Below are positions 25,595 to 34,721 of a DNA stretch of 64,000 nucleotides, piece after piece. Made by a program: the position numbers and the translations under genes. The notes below the pieces were generated by a model, which was not told the origin of the DNA, made no database searches, and saw only the letters and a list, made by a program, of their open reading frames with translations. The first letter of the stretch is position 1. Each line of letters starts with the position of its first letter. This stretch comes from Chryseobacterium paridis (lineage in GTDB: Bacteria > Bacteroidota > Bacteroidia > Flavobacteriales > Weeksellaceae). The DNA lies in assembly GCF_016595215.1 (NCBI RefSeq), contig NZ_JAENHK010000010.1, positions 62,001-126,000 of the forward strand. Direction: 5' to 3'.

Positions 25595-25638
25595 CTGACA
25601 AAAATATTTTGTCAGAAATAAAAAACTCTCTATATTTG
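25595..25638 (+). promoter_or_regulatory. Strong Bacteroidetes promoter of tRNA-Ser, overlapping a hairpin
   Basis: TTTTG (25607-25611) and TATATTTG (25631-25638) are separated by 19 nt, a full match to the Bacteroidetes consensus. CTGACAAAA (25595-25603) and TTTTGTCAG (25607-25615) form a 9-bp hairpin that overlaps the -33 box and could end transcription from the KASIII-like gene. Confidence 0.8.
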
Positions 25639-25672
25639 CACCACTGAAAACGACGGTGTGACCGGAGTTTAA

Positions 25673-25757
25673 GGAGAGTTGGCAGAGTGGTCGATTGCGG
25701 CAGTCTTGAAAACTGTTGACTGTAACAGGTCCGGGGGTTCGAATCCCTCACTCTCCG
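25673..25757 (+). tRNA. tRNA-Ser (anticodon TGA)
   Basis: 85 nt. The acceptor arms GGAGAGT (5') and ACTCTCC (3') pair; the anticodon loop is CTTGAAA with TGA, flanked by CAGT/ACTG; a long variable arm follows (class II tRNA) and the T-arm GGGGGTTCGAATCCCTC is canonical. CCA is not encoded (the gene is followed by CA then A), as usual in this phylum. The 3' end serves as an integration target: its last 12 bases with two following bases recur at 42406-42419. Confidence 0.95.
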
Positions 25758-25759
25758 CA
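25746..25759 (+). repeat. attL-like direct repeat at the tRNA-Ser 3' end
   Basis: CCTCACTCTCCGCA, 14 bp, comprises the 3' end of tRNA-Ser plus two bases. The same 14 bp occur in the same orientation at 42406-42419. Tyrosine-recombinase islands typically integrate so that the tRNA 3' end is duplicated at the far side. Confidence 0.8.
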
Positions 25760-25803
25760 AAATGTGAAAACGAAAGTTTTCAAAAAGCTTTTAAAAATAA
25801 ATA

Positions 25804-25837
25804 AATCCTGCAAAATCAATGATTTACAGGATTTTTT
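25804..25837 (+). terminator. Terminator downstream of tRNA-Ser
   Basis: AAATCCTG and CAGGATTT pair around a loop of about 16 nt, followed by a T-run. It would end the tRNA transcript on the present, island-side context. Confidence 0.75.
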
Positions 25838-25888
25838 GTTTATGTTGATTGCTGTAATTTTGAAAAATGCTCCAAAAGTTTGTGTCAA

Positions 25889-25929
25889 TTCTGTGGGAAT
25901 TTTTAAATAGGTTAAAAATTCCCACAGAA
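25889..25929. repeat. Perfect 18-bp inverted repeat in the gap after the tRNA
   Basis: TTCTGTGGGAATTTTTAA (25889-25906) and its exact complement (25912-25929) are separated by ATAGG. It may be a strong bidirectional terminator (it has an AT-rich tail) or a recombination-related structure at the island's left border. The rest of the 548-bp gap (25838-26384) has no gene. A TAATTTTG at 26336-26343 could be a -7 box for the flippase gene. Confidence 0.7.
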
Positions 25930-26384
25930 ACAAATTTAAAAAGTCATAAAAATGCATTTAACTGATTTGTAACGAAAGTGTTGTAGGTTTTAATATTTTG
26001 ATTCGAGTAATTTTTAGTTTGACATTTAATCATTAAAATGTTGAATTATGTTAATAGAACAAAGTTATCGGCTCAATTTTTATTTAAATGGATTAAAATT
26101 CTTTGAATTTGCAACTTTTGACAGACCTCCTAAAGTGAGTTTATGGACTTAAATCATGTCTACAATATCCGATTTTAGTTTCATTGCCAAACAAAGTAGA
26201 ATTTTTTCTCACATCTTTTTTTAAATATTAGGATAATCCCAAATATTGAATGATTAAGATGGATTAGAAAATTGAATCTTATAAATGTTAAGGCTTTTTG
26301 GTAAACTAATTACTACTACTTTCCAATAATTACGCTAATTTTGAATTCTCATTTTTAATTTAATTTCAATTTACTATTGCTAAA

Positions 26385-27833
26385 GTGTTAAAAAAACTAT
26401 TTTATCAAACTGCGATGTACGGTTTTAGTACAGTTATTGTTAAGTTGTTTCCATTTGTTATAGCCCCCTTTATCTCACAAAGATTCGGTCCAAATGCAAT
26501 TGCTCCATTTGTTGATTTTTATTCTGCGGCAGGGATAATTATAGTTTTATTAACGCACGGAATGGAAACCTCATTTTTTCGTTTTGCTCATAAAAATATT
26601 AGTTCGAAAAAATTGATATCTACATCTTCCCTAAGTGTAATTGGAATATCAATATTTTTTTTGATCATAACATTATTTTTTCGGCAATGGTTGGCAGATG
26701 CATTTAAAACACCTACTCAAGTTGGGCTTTTAGTGATAATGTTAATAGTATTAACAATAGATGGAGTTTGCGCAATGCCTTTTGTTATTCTCAGAAGTGA
26801 TGGTAAATCTAAAAAATATGCAATAATTAAAACCATTAATGCTTTTATAAATTTCATATTTGTAATTTTTTTTATTGTAGTACTTCCAAAGTTTTCAAGT
26901 GGGATAATGGGTTTAGAATATAATCCCAAATTTGGAATTGGATATGTTTTTATTGCTAACCTTATAGCAAGTATGCTTTCTTTAATATTGTTATTAAAGG
27001 AATTTAAAAATATTTCCATAATTGAATTTGATATTAAATTATGGAAGGAAATGTTGTCCTATTCTTGGCCAATAATGATTGCTGGTTTATCGGGTGTAAT
27101 TAACGAGACAATGGATAGGCAATTTTTAAAATATCTTCTTCCAAATGGTGAAAACTTAGCTCAAATGGCAATATATGGAACTGTTTGTAAATTAGCTACA
27201 TTTATTGTTTTATTTAGGCAAGCATATTTATTAGGTGTCGAGCCTTTTTTCTTTGCAAACTCCAAAAAAGAAAATTCACCTAAAATATATTCTGAGTTAA
27301 TGACTTGGTTTATTATAATTAATTGTGTAATATGCGTTGGGTTGTGTGCCAACCTTAATTGGATCTCTGAACTATATATTAGGAATTCAGCATTTTATAT
27401 TGGTTTACCCATAGTGCCAATTGTTTTGATTGCAGGGATATTTCTAGGAATATATTTAAACCTCTCAATTTGGTATAAACTTTCAGATAAGACCAGATTT
27501 GGTGCATATATATCGCTAATGGGTGCAGTTTTTACGGTAATAATTAATTATTTCTTTATTCCTTTGTACAGTTATTGGGCAAGTGCTTGGGCAACACTTA
27601 TTGCTTATTTTATAATGATGATCACTTCCTATTATTTAGGACAAAAATATTATCCGATACCATATAAGGTAAAAACATGTATTCTTTACGTTTCTATAGG
27701 AATATTATTTTCTTGTTTTTCTTATTATTTTATAGATAATAGTTTGTTTGGAAATATTTTGTTTTTTATATACTTGATTTTTATTTTTATAGAGAGAAAG
27801 ATTTATAAAAAACTAGTTAAAGTAAAATTGTAA
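26385..27833 (+). CDS. Flippase-like polysaccharide/lipopolysaccharide biosynthesis membrane protein (MATE-like fold)
   Basis: A 482-residue integral membrane protein with about 12-14 hydrophobic segments, of the Wzx/RfbX type that flips lipid-linked sugars. The start is GTG at 26385 (MLKKLFYQTAMYGFSTV), which matches the family's usual N-terminus; an ATG 11 codons later is a less likely alternative. Very low GC for its length. It is the only plus-strand gene at the left of the island and converges on the hlyD-like gene (19 nt between stops). No glycosyltransferases are nearby, so its role here is unclear: cargo gene or lipid/peptide export. Confidence 0.85.
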   Translation: MLKKLFYQTAMYGFSTVIVKLFPFVIAPFISQRFGPNAIAPFVDFYSAAGIIIVLLTHGMETSFFRFAHKNISSKKLISTSSLSVIGISIFFLIITLFFRQWLADAFKTPTQVGLLVIMLIVLTIDGVCAMPFVILRSDGKSKKYAIIKTINAFINFIFVIFFIVVLPKFSSGIMGLEYNPKFGIGYVFIANLIASMLSLILLLKEFKNISIIEFDIKLWKEMLSYSWPIMIAGLSGVINETMDRQFLKYLLPNGENLAQMAIYGTVCKLATFIVLFRQAYLLGVEPFFFANSKKENSPKIYSELMTWFIIINCVICVGLCANLNWISELYIRNSAFYIGLPIVPIVLIAGIFLGIYLNLSIWYKLSDKTRFGAYISLMGAVFTVIINYFFIPLYSYWASAWATLIAYFIMMITSYYLGQKYYPIPYKVKTCILYVSIGILFSCFSYYFIDNSLFGNILFFIYLIFIFIERKIYKKLVKVKL

Positions 27834-27852
27834 ATTCAATTTTCATAATTAT

Positions 27853-29154
27853 TTATAATTGATATCCTAATAATTTTCTGATTTGGTAGAAGAATCTTTC
27901 AATCAGTCTTAAATCCTGTGTAACAATTTCGGCACTACCTTTTAATTCTTTATCGAAAGTAAGGTTTTTATTATAAGAAGTTTTTAAGCCTTTCAGAAGA
28001 ACTATGTCTACATAATACTTTCCGTCTTTATCTGGAGAAAGCGAAATATTTTGAACTTTACCTTCTACAATACCGTATTCCTGGAAACGATAATTATCTA
28101 ATTTAATTAAAACTTTTTCGCCAGCCATGATCTTCCCCGAATTGGTTGCCGGTACAGACATTTTTCCAATCAATTTTTCCGTGTTTTTAGGAAGAATAGA
28201 TAAAATGATATCCCCAGTTTTTACGAACTGATTTTCGCCAAAAAACTGCTGAAAACTCGCAATCCCTTCCGTATTGGAAATGATAAGATAATTTTGTTCC
28301 CATTGTTTCAAAGATTTTCTTAGCTGTTCAAACAACTGTAGCGTCTGAGAAGAGTAGGTGATCTTATCTTTTTCAGTATTGATCGCGGTTCCGCTTCTGG
28401 TTTTATTTAAATTCGAAATTCCTTCTTCAAGTTGAGAAAGAGAAATCGTAATGTTTTCAAGATTCTGTTGAGCCTGAAGATATTTTATTTTTTCATTTTC
28501 CAATTCCATCGAAGCAATTACCCCTTGATTGAATAATTCCTGAGAGCGTTGATAATTTTTCTTTGTAAGATCGTATTTTGCCTGTTCCAGACTTTTTTGT
28601 TGCTTTAGAGTAGCCGTTCTTATTCTGTATTCAGAAAGACTTTGGCTAGCTGCTAAATTTTCTGGAGCATACGGCTGAAGTCTTGTAAATAAAGCTTCAT
28701 CCTGAAATGCCTTTGCAAAACTATTGTAATCACCTTGTAATTCTCCTAATTTAAAATGAGAAACTTCTTGAACAGGAAAAAATGGTAATTGACTTGGAGA
28801 TAATGAGTCAACCAATTTTTTTAGCTCTAAAACATCTCTATAGTTTCCACTGGACTGCATCACCATCAGAACTTCATTTTTATGAACCTGTTGATGATCT
28901 TTAATGAATATTTTTTCGATTTTAGAATTGGTTCTGGCTTCCAGTTTTTCGGGTGGATTTTGTGAAGTCACTACAACAGGAGCAGGAATAAATTCCGGAT
29001 ATTTTATAATATAACTCATTAATAAAATAAGTAAAAGAATGATAAATATAATGCTGTTTCCCCAACGGATCATCCAATGAGGCGGTTGGGTCAGAATATC
29101 CTGAACGCTTTCTGAGCGTAGTTCAATATTATCTAAGATTTCTTTTTCTGCCAT
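27853..29154 (-). CDS. HlyD-family periplasmic adaptor (membrane fusion protein)
   Basis: A 433-residue adaptor with one N-terminal TM segment (about 33-52, IIFIILLLILLMSYII), a lipoyl-like half (EARTNSKIEKIFIKDHQQV), a long coiled coil (about 150-275) and the C-terminal barrel (GEKVLIKLDNYRFQEYGIVEGKV). It links the inner-membrane ABC exporter to an outer-membrane channel. It sits 24 nt downstream of the C39-ABC gene in the same operon. A TolC-like partner is not encoded in the window. This is the standard partner of peptide exporters in double-glycine bacteriocin loci. Confidence 0.92.
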   Translation of the reverse strand: MAEKEILDNIELRSESVQDILTQPPHWMIRWGNSIIFIILLLILLMSYIIKYPEFIPAPVVVTSQNPPEKLEARTNSKIEKIFIKDHQQVHKNEVLMVMQSSGNYRDVLELKKLVDSLSPSQLPFFPVQEVSHFKLGELQGDYNSFAKAFQDEALFTRLQPYAPENLAASQSLSEYRIRTATLKQQKSLEQAKYDLTKKNYQRSQELFNQGVIASMELENEKIKYLQAQQNLENITISLSQLEEGISNLNKTRSGTAINTEKDKITYSSQTLQLFEQLRKSLKQWEQNYLIISNTEGIASFQQFFGENQFVKTGDIILSILPKNTEKLIGKMSVPATNSGKIMAGEKVLIKLDNYRFQEYGIVEGKVQNISLSPDKDGKYYVDIVLLKGLKTSYNKNLTFDKELKGSAEIVTQDLRLIERFFYQIRKLLGYQL

Positions 29155-29178
29155 GTTATACTTTATGTTATACTTTAA

Positions 29179-31377
29179 TTAATTTCCAAGTTCCAGTTGA
29201 TTTTTCACTAATCTGTAATATTCGCCTTTTAAAGCAACCAATTCTCCATGATTTCCTTCTTCTACTACTTTTCCTTTATGAAGAACGATAATTTTATCAG
29301 CATGTTTTACGGTAGAAAGTCTGTGTGCAATAATAATGGCTGTTTTACCTTTGAAAAACTGTTCAAGATTTTCCATGATTACTTTTTCGTTGTTGGCATC
29401 TAATGCAGAAGTTGCTTCATCAAAGAAAATATAATCCGGAGATTTGTAAACTGCTCTTGCAATGAATAATCTTTGTTTTTGACCACCGCTTATTCCTAAA
29501 CCTTCGTTTCCGATTTTAGTGTTGTAACTTAATGGTAATTCCTCAATAAATTCTTTGATATTGGCTATTTCAACGGACTTTCTCAGTTTTTCTTTATTAA
29601 CATGATCTTCTCCGATAGCAATATTATTAGAAATAGTATCATTGAAAACATAGCCTTCCTGCATCACAACACCGCAATGATCTCTCCAATATCTTGGCGA
29701 AATATTCTTCAGTTTTGTATTTCCTATTTTAATTTCACCTTCTGTTGGCTCATAAAATTTCATTAAAAGTTTTAAAAGTGTTGTTTTTCCGCTTCCGCTG
29801 GTTCCAACAATGGCTGTTGTTTTTTGATAAGGAATGATTAAATTTAGATTTTCAAAAATATGCAGGTCTGAGCCAATATATCGAAAAGACATATTTTCAA
29901 TTTCAATATCCTTTTGCGGAAGATCGTGAACATATTGCTCGTCTTTGCTTTCTTCATCGTCTTTATCATGAATTTCACGTAATCTTTCAAGAGAAATCTT
30001 GGCATCTTGAGTTTGTTTGATAAAATCAATTAACTGTAGTAAAGGACTGTTTAATTGACCGATAATGTATTGAACGGATAGCATCATTCCTAAAGTCAAA
30101 TTTCCATCAAGAACCAATTTTGCAGAAAGAAAACTTACTAAGATATCTTTTATTTGGTTAATAAAATTCCCTCCGACAGACTGCCATTGCTCAAGAGAGA
30201 GAGATTTTATTCTGATTTTAAATAATTTAACCTGTAAAAATTCCCAATCCCAACGCTTTTGTTTTTCGGCGTTGTGCATTTTGATTTCCTGCATTCCGTT
30301 AATTAGTTCCATTACCTTGCTTTGTTCCTGAGAAACCTGTGAGAACCTCTTATAGTCAAGTTCTTTTCTCTTTCCTAAGAAAAATAGAATCCAGCCAATA
30401 TATGATCCAGCACCCACAATGTAAACGATAAAAAGCCTATAATCATAAAATAATAGTATTATACTGAAAATAACTAGGTTAATGAGAGAAAATAAGGTAT
30501 TAAGTGATGAATTAGTGAGGAGTTGCTCAATTCTGTGATGGTCATTTATTCTCTGCATGATATCTCCGGTCATTCTTGTATCAAAGAAATTAATAGGTAG
30601 TTTCATTAATTTGATAAAAAAATCAGAAATAATGGAAATATTAATTCTTGATGAGAGATGAAGTAAAATCCAACTGCGAATAATATCAATTCCCATTCTC
30701 CCCAAGAAAAGCATGACCTGAGCAAGAAGAACTACATAAATAAAATTAAGATCCTGATTTTGAATTCCGACGTCGACAATACTTTGAGTTAGGAATGGGA
30801 AAATTACAGATAGTAAGCTTCCGGCAATAAGTCCAACTGCAAGTTGTATAATAAGTGACTTATATTTTAATAGATATTTTGACAAAAACTTAAAACTGGC
30901 TTTGTTGTCAGTGTCATCAAACTCATCTTGAAAAAACGAAGGTGTTGTTTCTAACATAAGGACAATACCATCTTCTGTTTTTTCATTAGAGTTTACTCCG
31001 ATCCATTGTTTTATGAATTCATCACGATTATAATTAATTAATCCATAACTGGGATCAGATATATAAACAATATTATTTTTATCAATTTTATAAACAACAA
31101 CAAAATGATTTTTGTTCCAGTGAACAATGCATGGAAGTTGAATCTCTTTTACAAGTGATTCAAAACTTACCTGAACTCCTAGAGATCTAAATCCTAAATC
31201 TTCTGCGGCATCACTTAAACTTAACAGACTACTACCATTGCGAGTGGTTTCTGAAAGATTGCGTATTTGTTGCAGTGAAATATTTTTGCCATAATACTTG
31301 CTAATGATTCTCAAACAAGTGGGTCCGCAATCTTTTGAATCTGGTTGGATATAAAAGGGGAATTTTTTTTTGTTCAT
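29179..31377 (-). CDS. Peptidase-containing ABC transporter (C39 protease, PCAT)
   Basis: A 732-residue exporter. The N-terminal C39 domain (about 5-140) has C17 in SKDCGPTC, His in NHFVVVYKI and Asp in ISDPSYG: the complete Cys-His-Asp triad. The TM domain (about 170-440) is followed by the ATPase with Walker A GTSGSGKTT, signature ISGGQKQR, Walker B (IFFDEATSALD) and the H-loop (AHRLSTV). Such transporters cut after the double glycine of a leader and export the product. Two peptides with GGG leaders, and one GG-type lanthipeptide-like precursor, are encoded close by and are the likely substrates. Confidence 0.95.
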   Translation of the reverse strand: MNKKKFPFYIQPDSKDCGPTCLRIISKYYGKNISLQQIRNLSETTRNGSSLLSLSDAAEDLGFRSLGVQVSFESLVKEIQLPCIVHWNKNHFVVVYKIDKNNIVYISDPSYGLINYNRDEFIKQWIGVNSNEKTEDGIVLMLETTPSFFQDEFDDTDNKASFKFLSKYLLKYKSLIIQLAVGLIAGSLLSVIFPFLTQSIVDVGIQNQDLNFIYVVLLAQVMLFLGRMGIDIIRSWILLHLSSRINISIISDFFIKLMKLPINFFDTRMTGDIMQRINDHHRIEQLLTNSSLNTLFSLINLVIFSIILLFYDYRLFIVYIVGAGSYIGWILFFLGKRKELDYKRFSQVSQEQSKVMELINGMQEIKMHNAEKQKRWDWEFLQVKLFKIRIKSLSLEQWQSVGGNFINQIKDILVSFLSAKLVLDGNLTLGMMLSVQYIIGQLNSPLLQLIDFIKQTQDAKISLERLREIHDKDDEESKDEQYVHDLPQKDIEIENMSFRYIGSDLHIFENLNLIIPYQKTTAIVGTSGSGKTTLLKLLMKFYEPTEGEIKIGNTKLKNISPRYWRDHCGVVMQEGYVFNDTISNNIAIGEDHVNKEKLRKSVEIANIKEFIEELPLSYNTKIGNEGLGISGGQKQRLFIARAVYKSPDYIFFDEATSALDANNEKVIMENLEQFFKGKTAIIIAHRLSTVKHADKIIVLHKGKVVEEGNHGELVALKGEYYRLVKNQLELGN

Positions 31378-31430
31378 CTGTAAAGTTTATAATAGAAGTA
31401 ACTTTATGTTGAAAAGAATAGGTTTTTAAT

Positions 31431-32948
31431 TTATTTTGATTTTATAAAATCTAAATCTTCCAACATTTCGTCGATGAAATAGAAAATTTCTTCTCTATCA
31501 TATTTATCGGGAAATAAATGACCATTTATAATAAAGAATGGAGTGAAATTTAATGAGTGCCGACCATTCTCTAAACTGATTTCATGCAAATCATTTAACT
31601 CTTCTTTAAAACTAATAGTTTTATTTATTGGGGTGAGTTTAGTTAAATCTTTTGTAAGAAACCATTTCTTTAGCTCTAATAAGAAAATAGCTTCTGAGCT
31701 AAACTTATAACTTTGAATAAAAGTGCTCAATAAGTTGGTGTATTCAGTAGATTGATCTTTCGAATAATTAAATCTGATTTGTACAGAAATATCGTTAGGA
31801 TATTTATTTAGAATTTTTTCCAGAATTAAATGTGCATCCATACAAAAACTACAGTATGGATTGGATATTATTGAAATATTTAGATTAGCATTTTTGTTAC
31901 CAAGTAAAAAGTATGGATTATTATCAAATAATATTTTATCACTTTCTAAAAGTTCGCTTTTGAAAAATTTATAATTTCTTTTAAATTTTAAATTCTTGAT
32001 ATTGCTATTTTTTATTTCTTTGAAAGTATTGAGAGTACTGTTAATTCCCCAAATTAAAATTGATGTAGTTGCAAAAATCAATAGAATCAAACCGACTCCC
32101 AACCAATAAATTTCTTGATCAATAAAAAAAGAGATACTAATAAAGATTTGACATCCTAAAATTGAAATTATTAATAAACAAACTCTGCAGAAAGTTTTCA
32201 CTACAAAAGATTGAATATAAATTGAATAAAACAGGAAAGGTATTGCCATTAGAGTTAAAACTCCAACAATTGCACTAATATTAGTATTAAAAAGACCTAG
32301 AATAGAAATACTTACGAAATAAATTAAACTAAAATCAGATAACTTTAATCCGAAAAAATTAATACTATCAATATCAATTACTTTATGACAAGAGGTTTGC
32401 TCGTTAAAGTGAGAACCAATTCCACATATATTATTGATTAGCGGTGCTGATCGTCCAAATTTTTGATTAAAAATTTCGTATGATAAATAAAGCCCTATGA
32501 TAGAAAGGATATTGAATAATGATGCAACCCATGAAAAAAGTACTAATGAATAAATTGCATATAAAGTAAAAAGTATATAAACTAGTTTATTAAAATTTAA
32601 AAAGTGTTTCTTTTCTGTGATTTCATCTTTTTCAAAAAGCAATACAAAATCTTCTGAATCTTGGTGAAGTTCTTTTTCAGGGATTATTTTTATTTCGTTA
32701 GAATAAATACGGTAGCCATTTTTTTCTTTTTTAATAAGAGAATAAGCATCTTTGTATATAATAATGAATTCATCTTTTATCTCATGCCAATATTGCTTAT
32801 TTAAGTGATAAGCATTATTTGTGATTCCCATGAAGTTTAATGTATCAGATAACGCTAACGCTGATGGATAATTAGGATGCGATTGGAATTGGAAGAAGAA
32901 TTCTTGTTGGTCTATTTTTAAATTTTTTATTAAATTTTCTATTTTCAT
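31431..32948 (-). CDS. Fusion of degenerate C39-like domain, VKOR membrane domain and thioredoxin-like domain
   Basis: 505 residues. The first 115 resemble the C39 peptidase fold, without the catalytic Cys, and may bind leader peptides. Residues about 130-310 hold the five or so TM helices of vitamin K epoxide reductase, with redox Cys in ICGIGSHFNEQTSC and the quinone-site CxxC in FCRVC. The C-terminal third is a thioredoxin/DsbA-like domain with CxxC in NPYCSFCMDAH. VKOR-thioredoxin fusions make disulfides in secreted proteins. In this operon the obvious client is the four-Cys peptides encoded upstream. Confidence 0.9.
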   Translation of the reverse strand: MKIENLIKNLKIDQQEFFFQFQSHPNYPSALALSDTLNFMGITNNAYHLNKQYWHEIKDEFIIIYKDAYSLIKKEKNGYRIYSNEIKIIPEKELHQDSEDFVLLFEKDEITEKKHFLNFNKLVYILFTLYAIYSLVLFSWVASLFNILSIIGLYLSYEIFNQKFGRSAPLINNICGIGSHFNEQTSCHKVIDIDSINFFGLKLSDFSLIYFVSISILGLFNTNISAIVGVLTLMAIPFLFYSIYIQSFVVKTFCRVCLLIISILGCQIFISISFFIDQEIYWLGVGLILLIFATTSILIWGINSTLNTFKEIKNSNIKNLKFKRNYKFFKSELLESDKILFDNNPYFLLGNKNANLNISIISNPYCSFCMDAHLILEKILNKYPNDISVQIRFNYSKDQSTEYTNLLSTFIQSYKFSSEAIFLLELKKWFLTKDLTKLTPINKTISFKEELNDLHEISLENGRHSLNFTPFFIINGHLFPDKYDREEIFYFIDEMLEDLDFIKSK

Positions 32949-32995
32949 GTAATCCGAATGTATTTTAAGTATTAATTTTTTAGATATACTTTTTA

Positions 32996-34108
32996 TTATT
33001 TCAGGATCATATTTTCAATTTCTTTTTCAGACGACAATCCTGTTGATTGAAATAAAATGTTCATTTTATTGTCAACCATAACTGTATAGGGTATGGCTTT
33101 GTTTAATTTGAACTTTATTTGTAGATCTTCATATGTGGAATTTTCATTTTCCTGAGTAATAATTAATTGTTTCCAGGTCATGTTTTCATCTTTTAATGCT
33201 TTATACCAAGAATTTCTGTTGGAATCGATAGAGATAGAGATGAATTCTATTGAGTGATTTTTTCTGGTGTAATTTTTTTTCAGTAATGGAATTTCTTTTC
33301 GACAAGGTCCACACCAACTTGCCCAAAATATTATTAGATGTGTCTTATATGCAGGGTTTAGGATATTTGTTTTATTTCCCTTATCATCTACCAATAAAGG
33401 CAATTTTATATTTTCTTGATTAAATATTTTTTTATTATATGTTAATAGCTGCTTATAAGTAAGACTATTAATAACATCTTGTTGAAAAGATAGAAGGAAG
33501 GTTTGTAGCTGATCAGGAGTAAAGTTATTTTTATTTTTTTCTATTTGAAATAATAAATGATAAGAGTAAGGGTATTTTTTTATCTTTTCTTGTATCAAAT
33601 TTATTTTATCATTGGTTGTTTTTCCTTCAAATAAATCGGTATCAATATTATATAAAGCATCTGTTTGTTTTCCTGAAATAATTGATGGGCTAGAAACTAA
33701 TTTGTATTTTGACTGTAACATCATTCCTTTGGGGTTAAAATCTTTTAGCGTGCCATTTATTAGAATTCTTGAATCTGACATAAAAAATTGAGACTCCCAT
33801 GGAGCACCTTTATAATTTGCATGGGTTGGAAAACTGAAAGATCTGGTAATTCCATTCTTGTCCTTATGATCTAGTCCCAAATAGCTGGAATTATTTTTAA
33901 TGTTCCATTTATGGTTTAAATGAAATTTACCATTCTTAGTGGTTACACTATCTATTCTATTTGAAGAATCATCTTCATAAACATATAAAACTCCATCTGG
34001 TAAATTTGAAATATAACCTTCTATAATAGTTGCATGCTGTTCTTTCTTCTTAGAACATGAATAAATTGCAAAACTTAATATAATTGCAAACAAGAAAAAA
34101 AATTTCAT
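32996..34108 (-). CDS. TlpA-like thioredoxin lipoprotein with DUF4369-type N-terminal domain
   Basis: A 370-residue lipoprotein (signal ending in IYSC-SKKKEQ). An N-terminal domain (about 25-130) resembles DUF4369, common in Bacteroidetes TlpA-family proteins. The C-terminal thioredoxin domain has CGPC in FWASWCGPCRKEIP (about residue 265). It would act in the periplasm as a disulfide reductase or isomerase. Next to a VKOR-thioredoxin oxidase it could correct wrong disulfides in the exported peptides. It follows the peptide genes directly in the same operon (51 nt). Confidence 0.9.
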   Translation of the reverse strand: MKFFFLFAIILSFAIYSCSKKKEQHATIIEGYISNLPDGVLYVYEDDSSNRIDSVTTKNGKFHLNHKWNIKNNSSYLGLDHKDKNGITRSFSFPTHANYKGAPWESQFFMSDSRILINGTLKDFNPKGMMLQSKYKLVSSPSIISGKQTDALYNIDTDLFEGKTTNDKINLIQEKIKKYPYSYHLLFQIEKNKNNFTPDQLQTFLLSFQQDVINSLTYKQLLTYNKKIFNQENIKLPLLVDDKGNKTNILNPAYKTHLIIFWASWCGPCRKEIPLLKKNYTRKNHSIEFISISIDSNRNSWYKALKDENMTWKQLIITQENENSTYEDLQIKFKLNKAIPYTVMVDNKMNILFQSTGLSSEKEIENMILK

Positions 34109-34159
34109 AATTAGGTTTTAATAAGAGGAGAGACCTTAGTCTTCTCCTCTTTTATTTTG

Positions 34160-34396
34160 TTATGAATTACAACGAGAATCGCCTCCGTTTGAAGTTACAT
34201 TAATCATTCCTAACCCAGTTTCGCAATAGCTTGTAGAGACTTGCAATCCTGATGGTGATTCAGCTGTTAATGTCATACATGAGCCAGTTCTTGTTACCCA
34301 AGTTCCGTCACTTCCTTGAATTGCAATTGAACAAGCTCTTCTCCCACCGCCTAAATTTCTTAGGTCTTCTCGTGATAATTTTTTTAAATTATTCAT
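34160..34396 (-). CDS. Double-glycine-leader secreted peptide 1 (bacteriocin-like)
   Basis: A 78-residue precursor. The leader MNNLKKLSREDLRNLGGG is the CFB-type double-glycine leader that C39 peptidases cut; the core of about 60 residues starts RRACSIAIQ and carries exactly four Cys, spaced C-X17-C-X17-C-X17-C. The core is rich in Gly, Ser and Thr, with a conserved CETGLG and SNGG. It is almost identical in leader and N-terminal core to the second peptide 32 nt upstream. The nearby exporter, VKOR fusion and TlpA point to an exported, disulfide-bonded peptide, similar in layout to bacteroidetocin-type loci; activity is not shown by sequence. Confidence 0.85.
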   Translation of the reverse strand: MNNLKKLSREDLRNLGGGRRACSIAIQGSDGTWVTRTGSCMTLTAESPSGLQVSTSYCETGLGMINVTSNGGDSRCNS

Positions 34397-34428
34397 AATA
34401 TTTTTTTTAAATTATTGTTATAGATTTA

Positions 34429-34650
34429 CTAATCATTACAGTGAGAAACTCCACCATTTGAAGTTATATCAACTTGCCCTAAACCGGTTTCACAATACCC
34501 GTTAAACATATTGCTAAGGGATGGTTCTACACAAGAGCCTGTGCGAGTTGTCCATTTTCCATCGCTGCCTTGTATCGCAACAGAGCAGGCTCTACGACCT
34601 CCTCCTAAATTTCTCAAATCTTCTCTTGATAATTTTTTAAGATTTTTCAT
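34429..34650 (-). CDS. Double-glycine-leader secreted peptide 2 (bacteriocin-like)
   Basis: A 73-residue precursor with leader MKNLKKLSREDLRNLGGG and a core of about 55 residues. Four Cys spaced C-X17-C-X12-C-X17-C; the middle loop is five residues shorter than in peptide 1, while both 17-residue loops keep their length. This supports pairing C1-C2 and C3-C4. It is the first gene of the minus-strand operon, 65 nt downstream of a predicted transcription start. The two paralogues may act together (two-component) or be variants. Confidence 0.87.
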   Translation of the reverse strand: MKNLKKLSREDLRNLGGGRRACSVAIQGSDGKWTTRTGSCVEPSLSNMFNGYCETGLGQVDITSNGGVSHCND

Positions 34651-34721
34651 AATAAAAATTTAAATAATTTTCCTACTCTTTTAGCTTTTCGGATTCCGCT
34701 GTCTTTCCAAATTTGGTTGGA

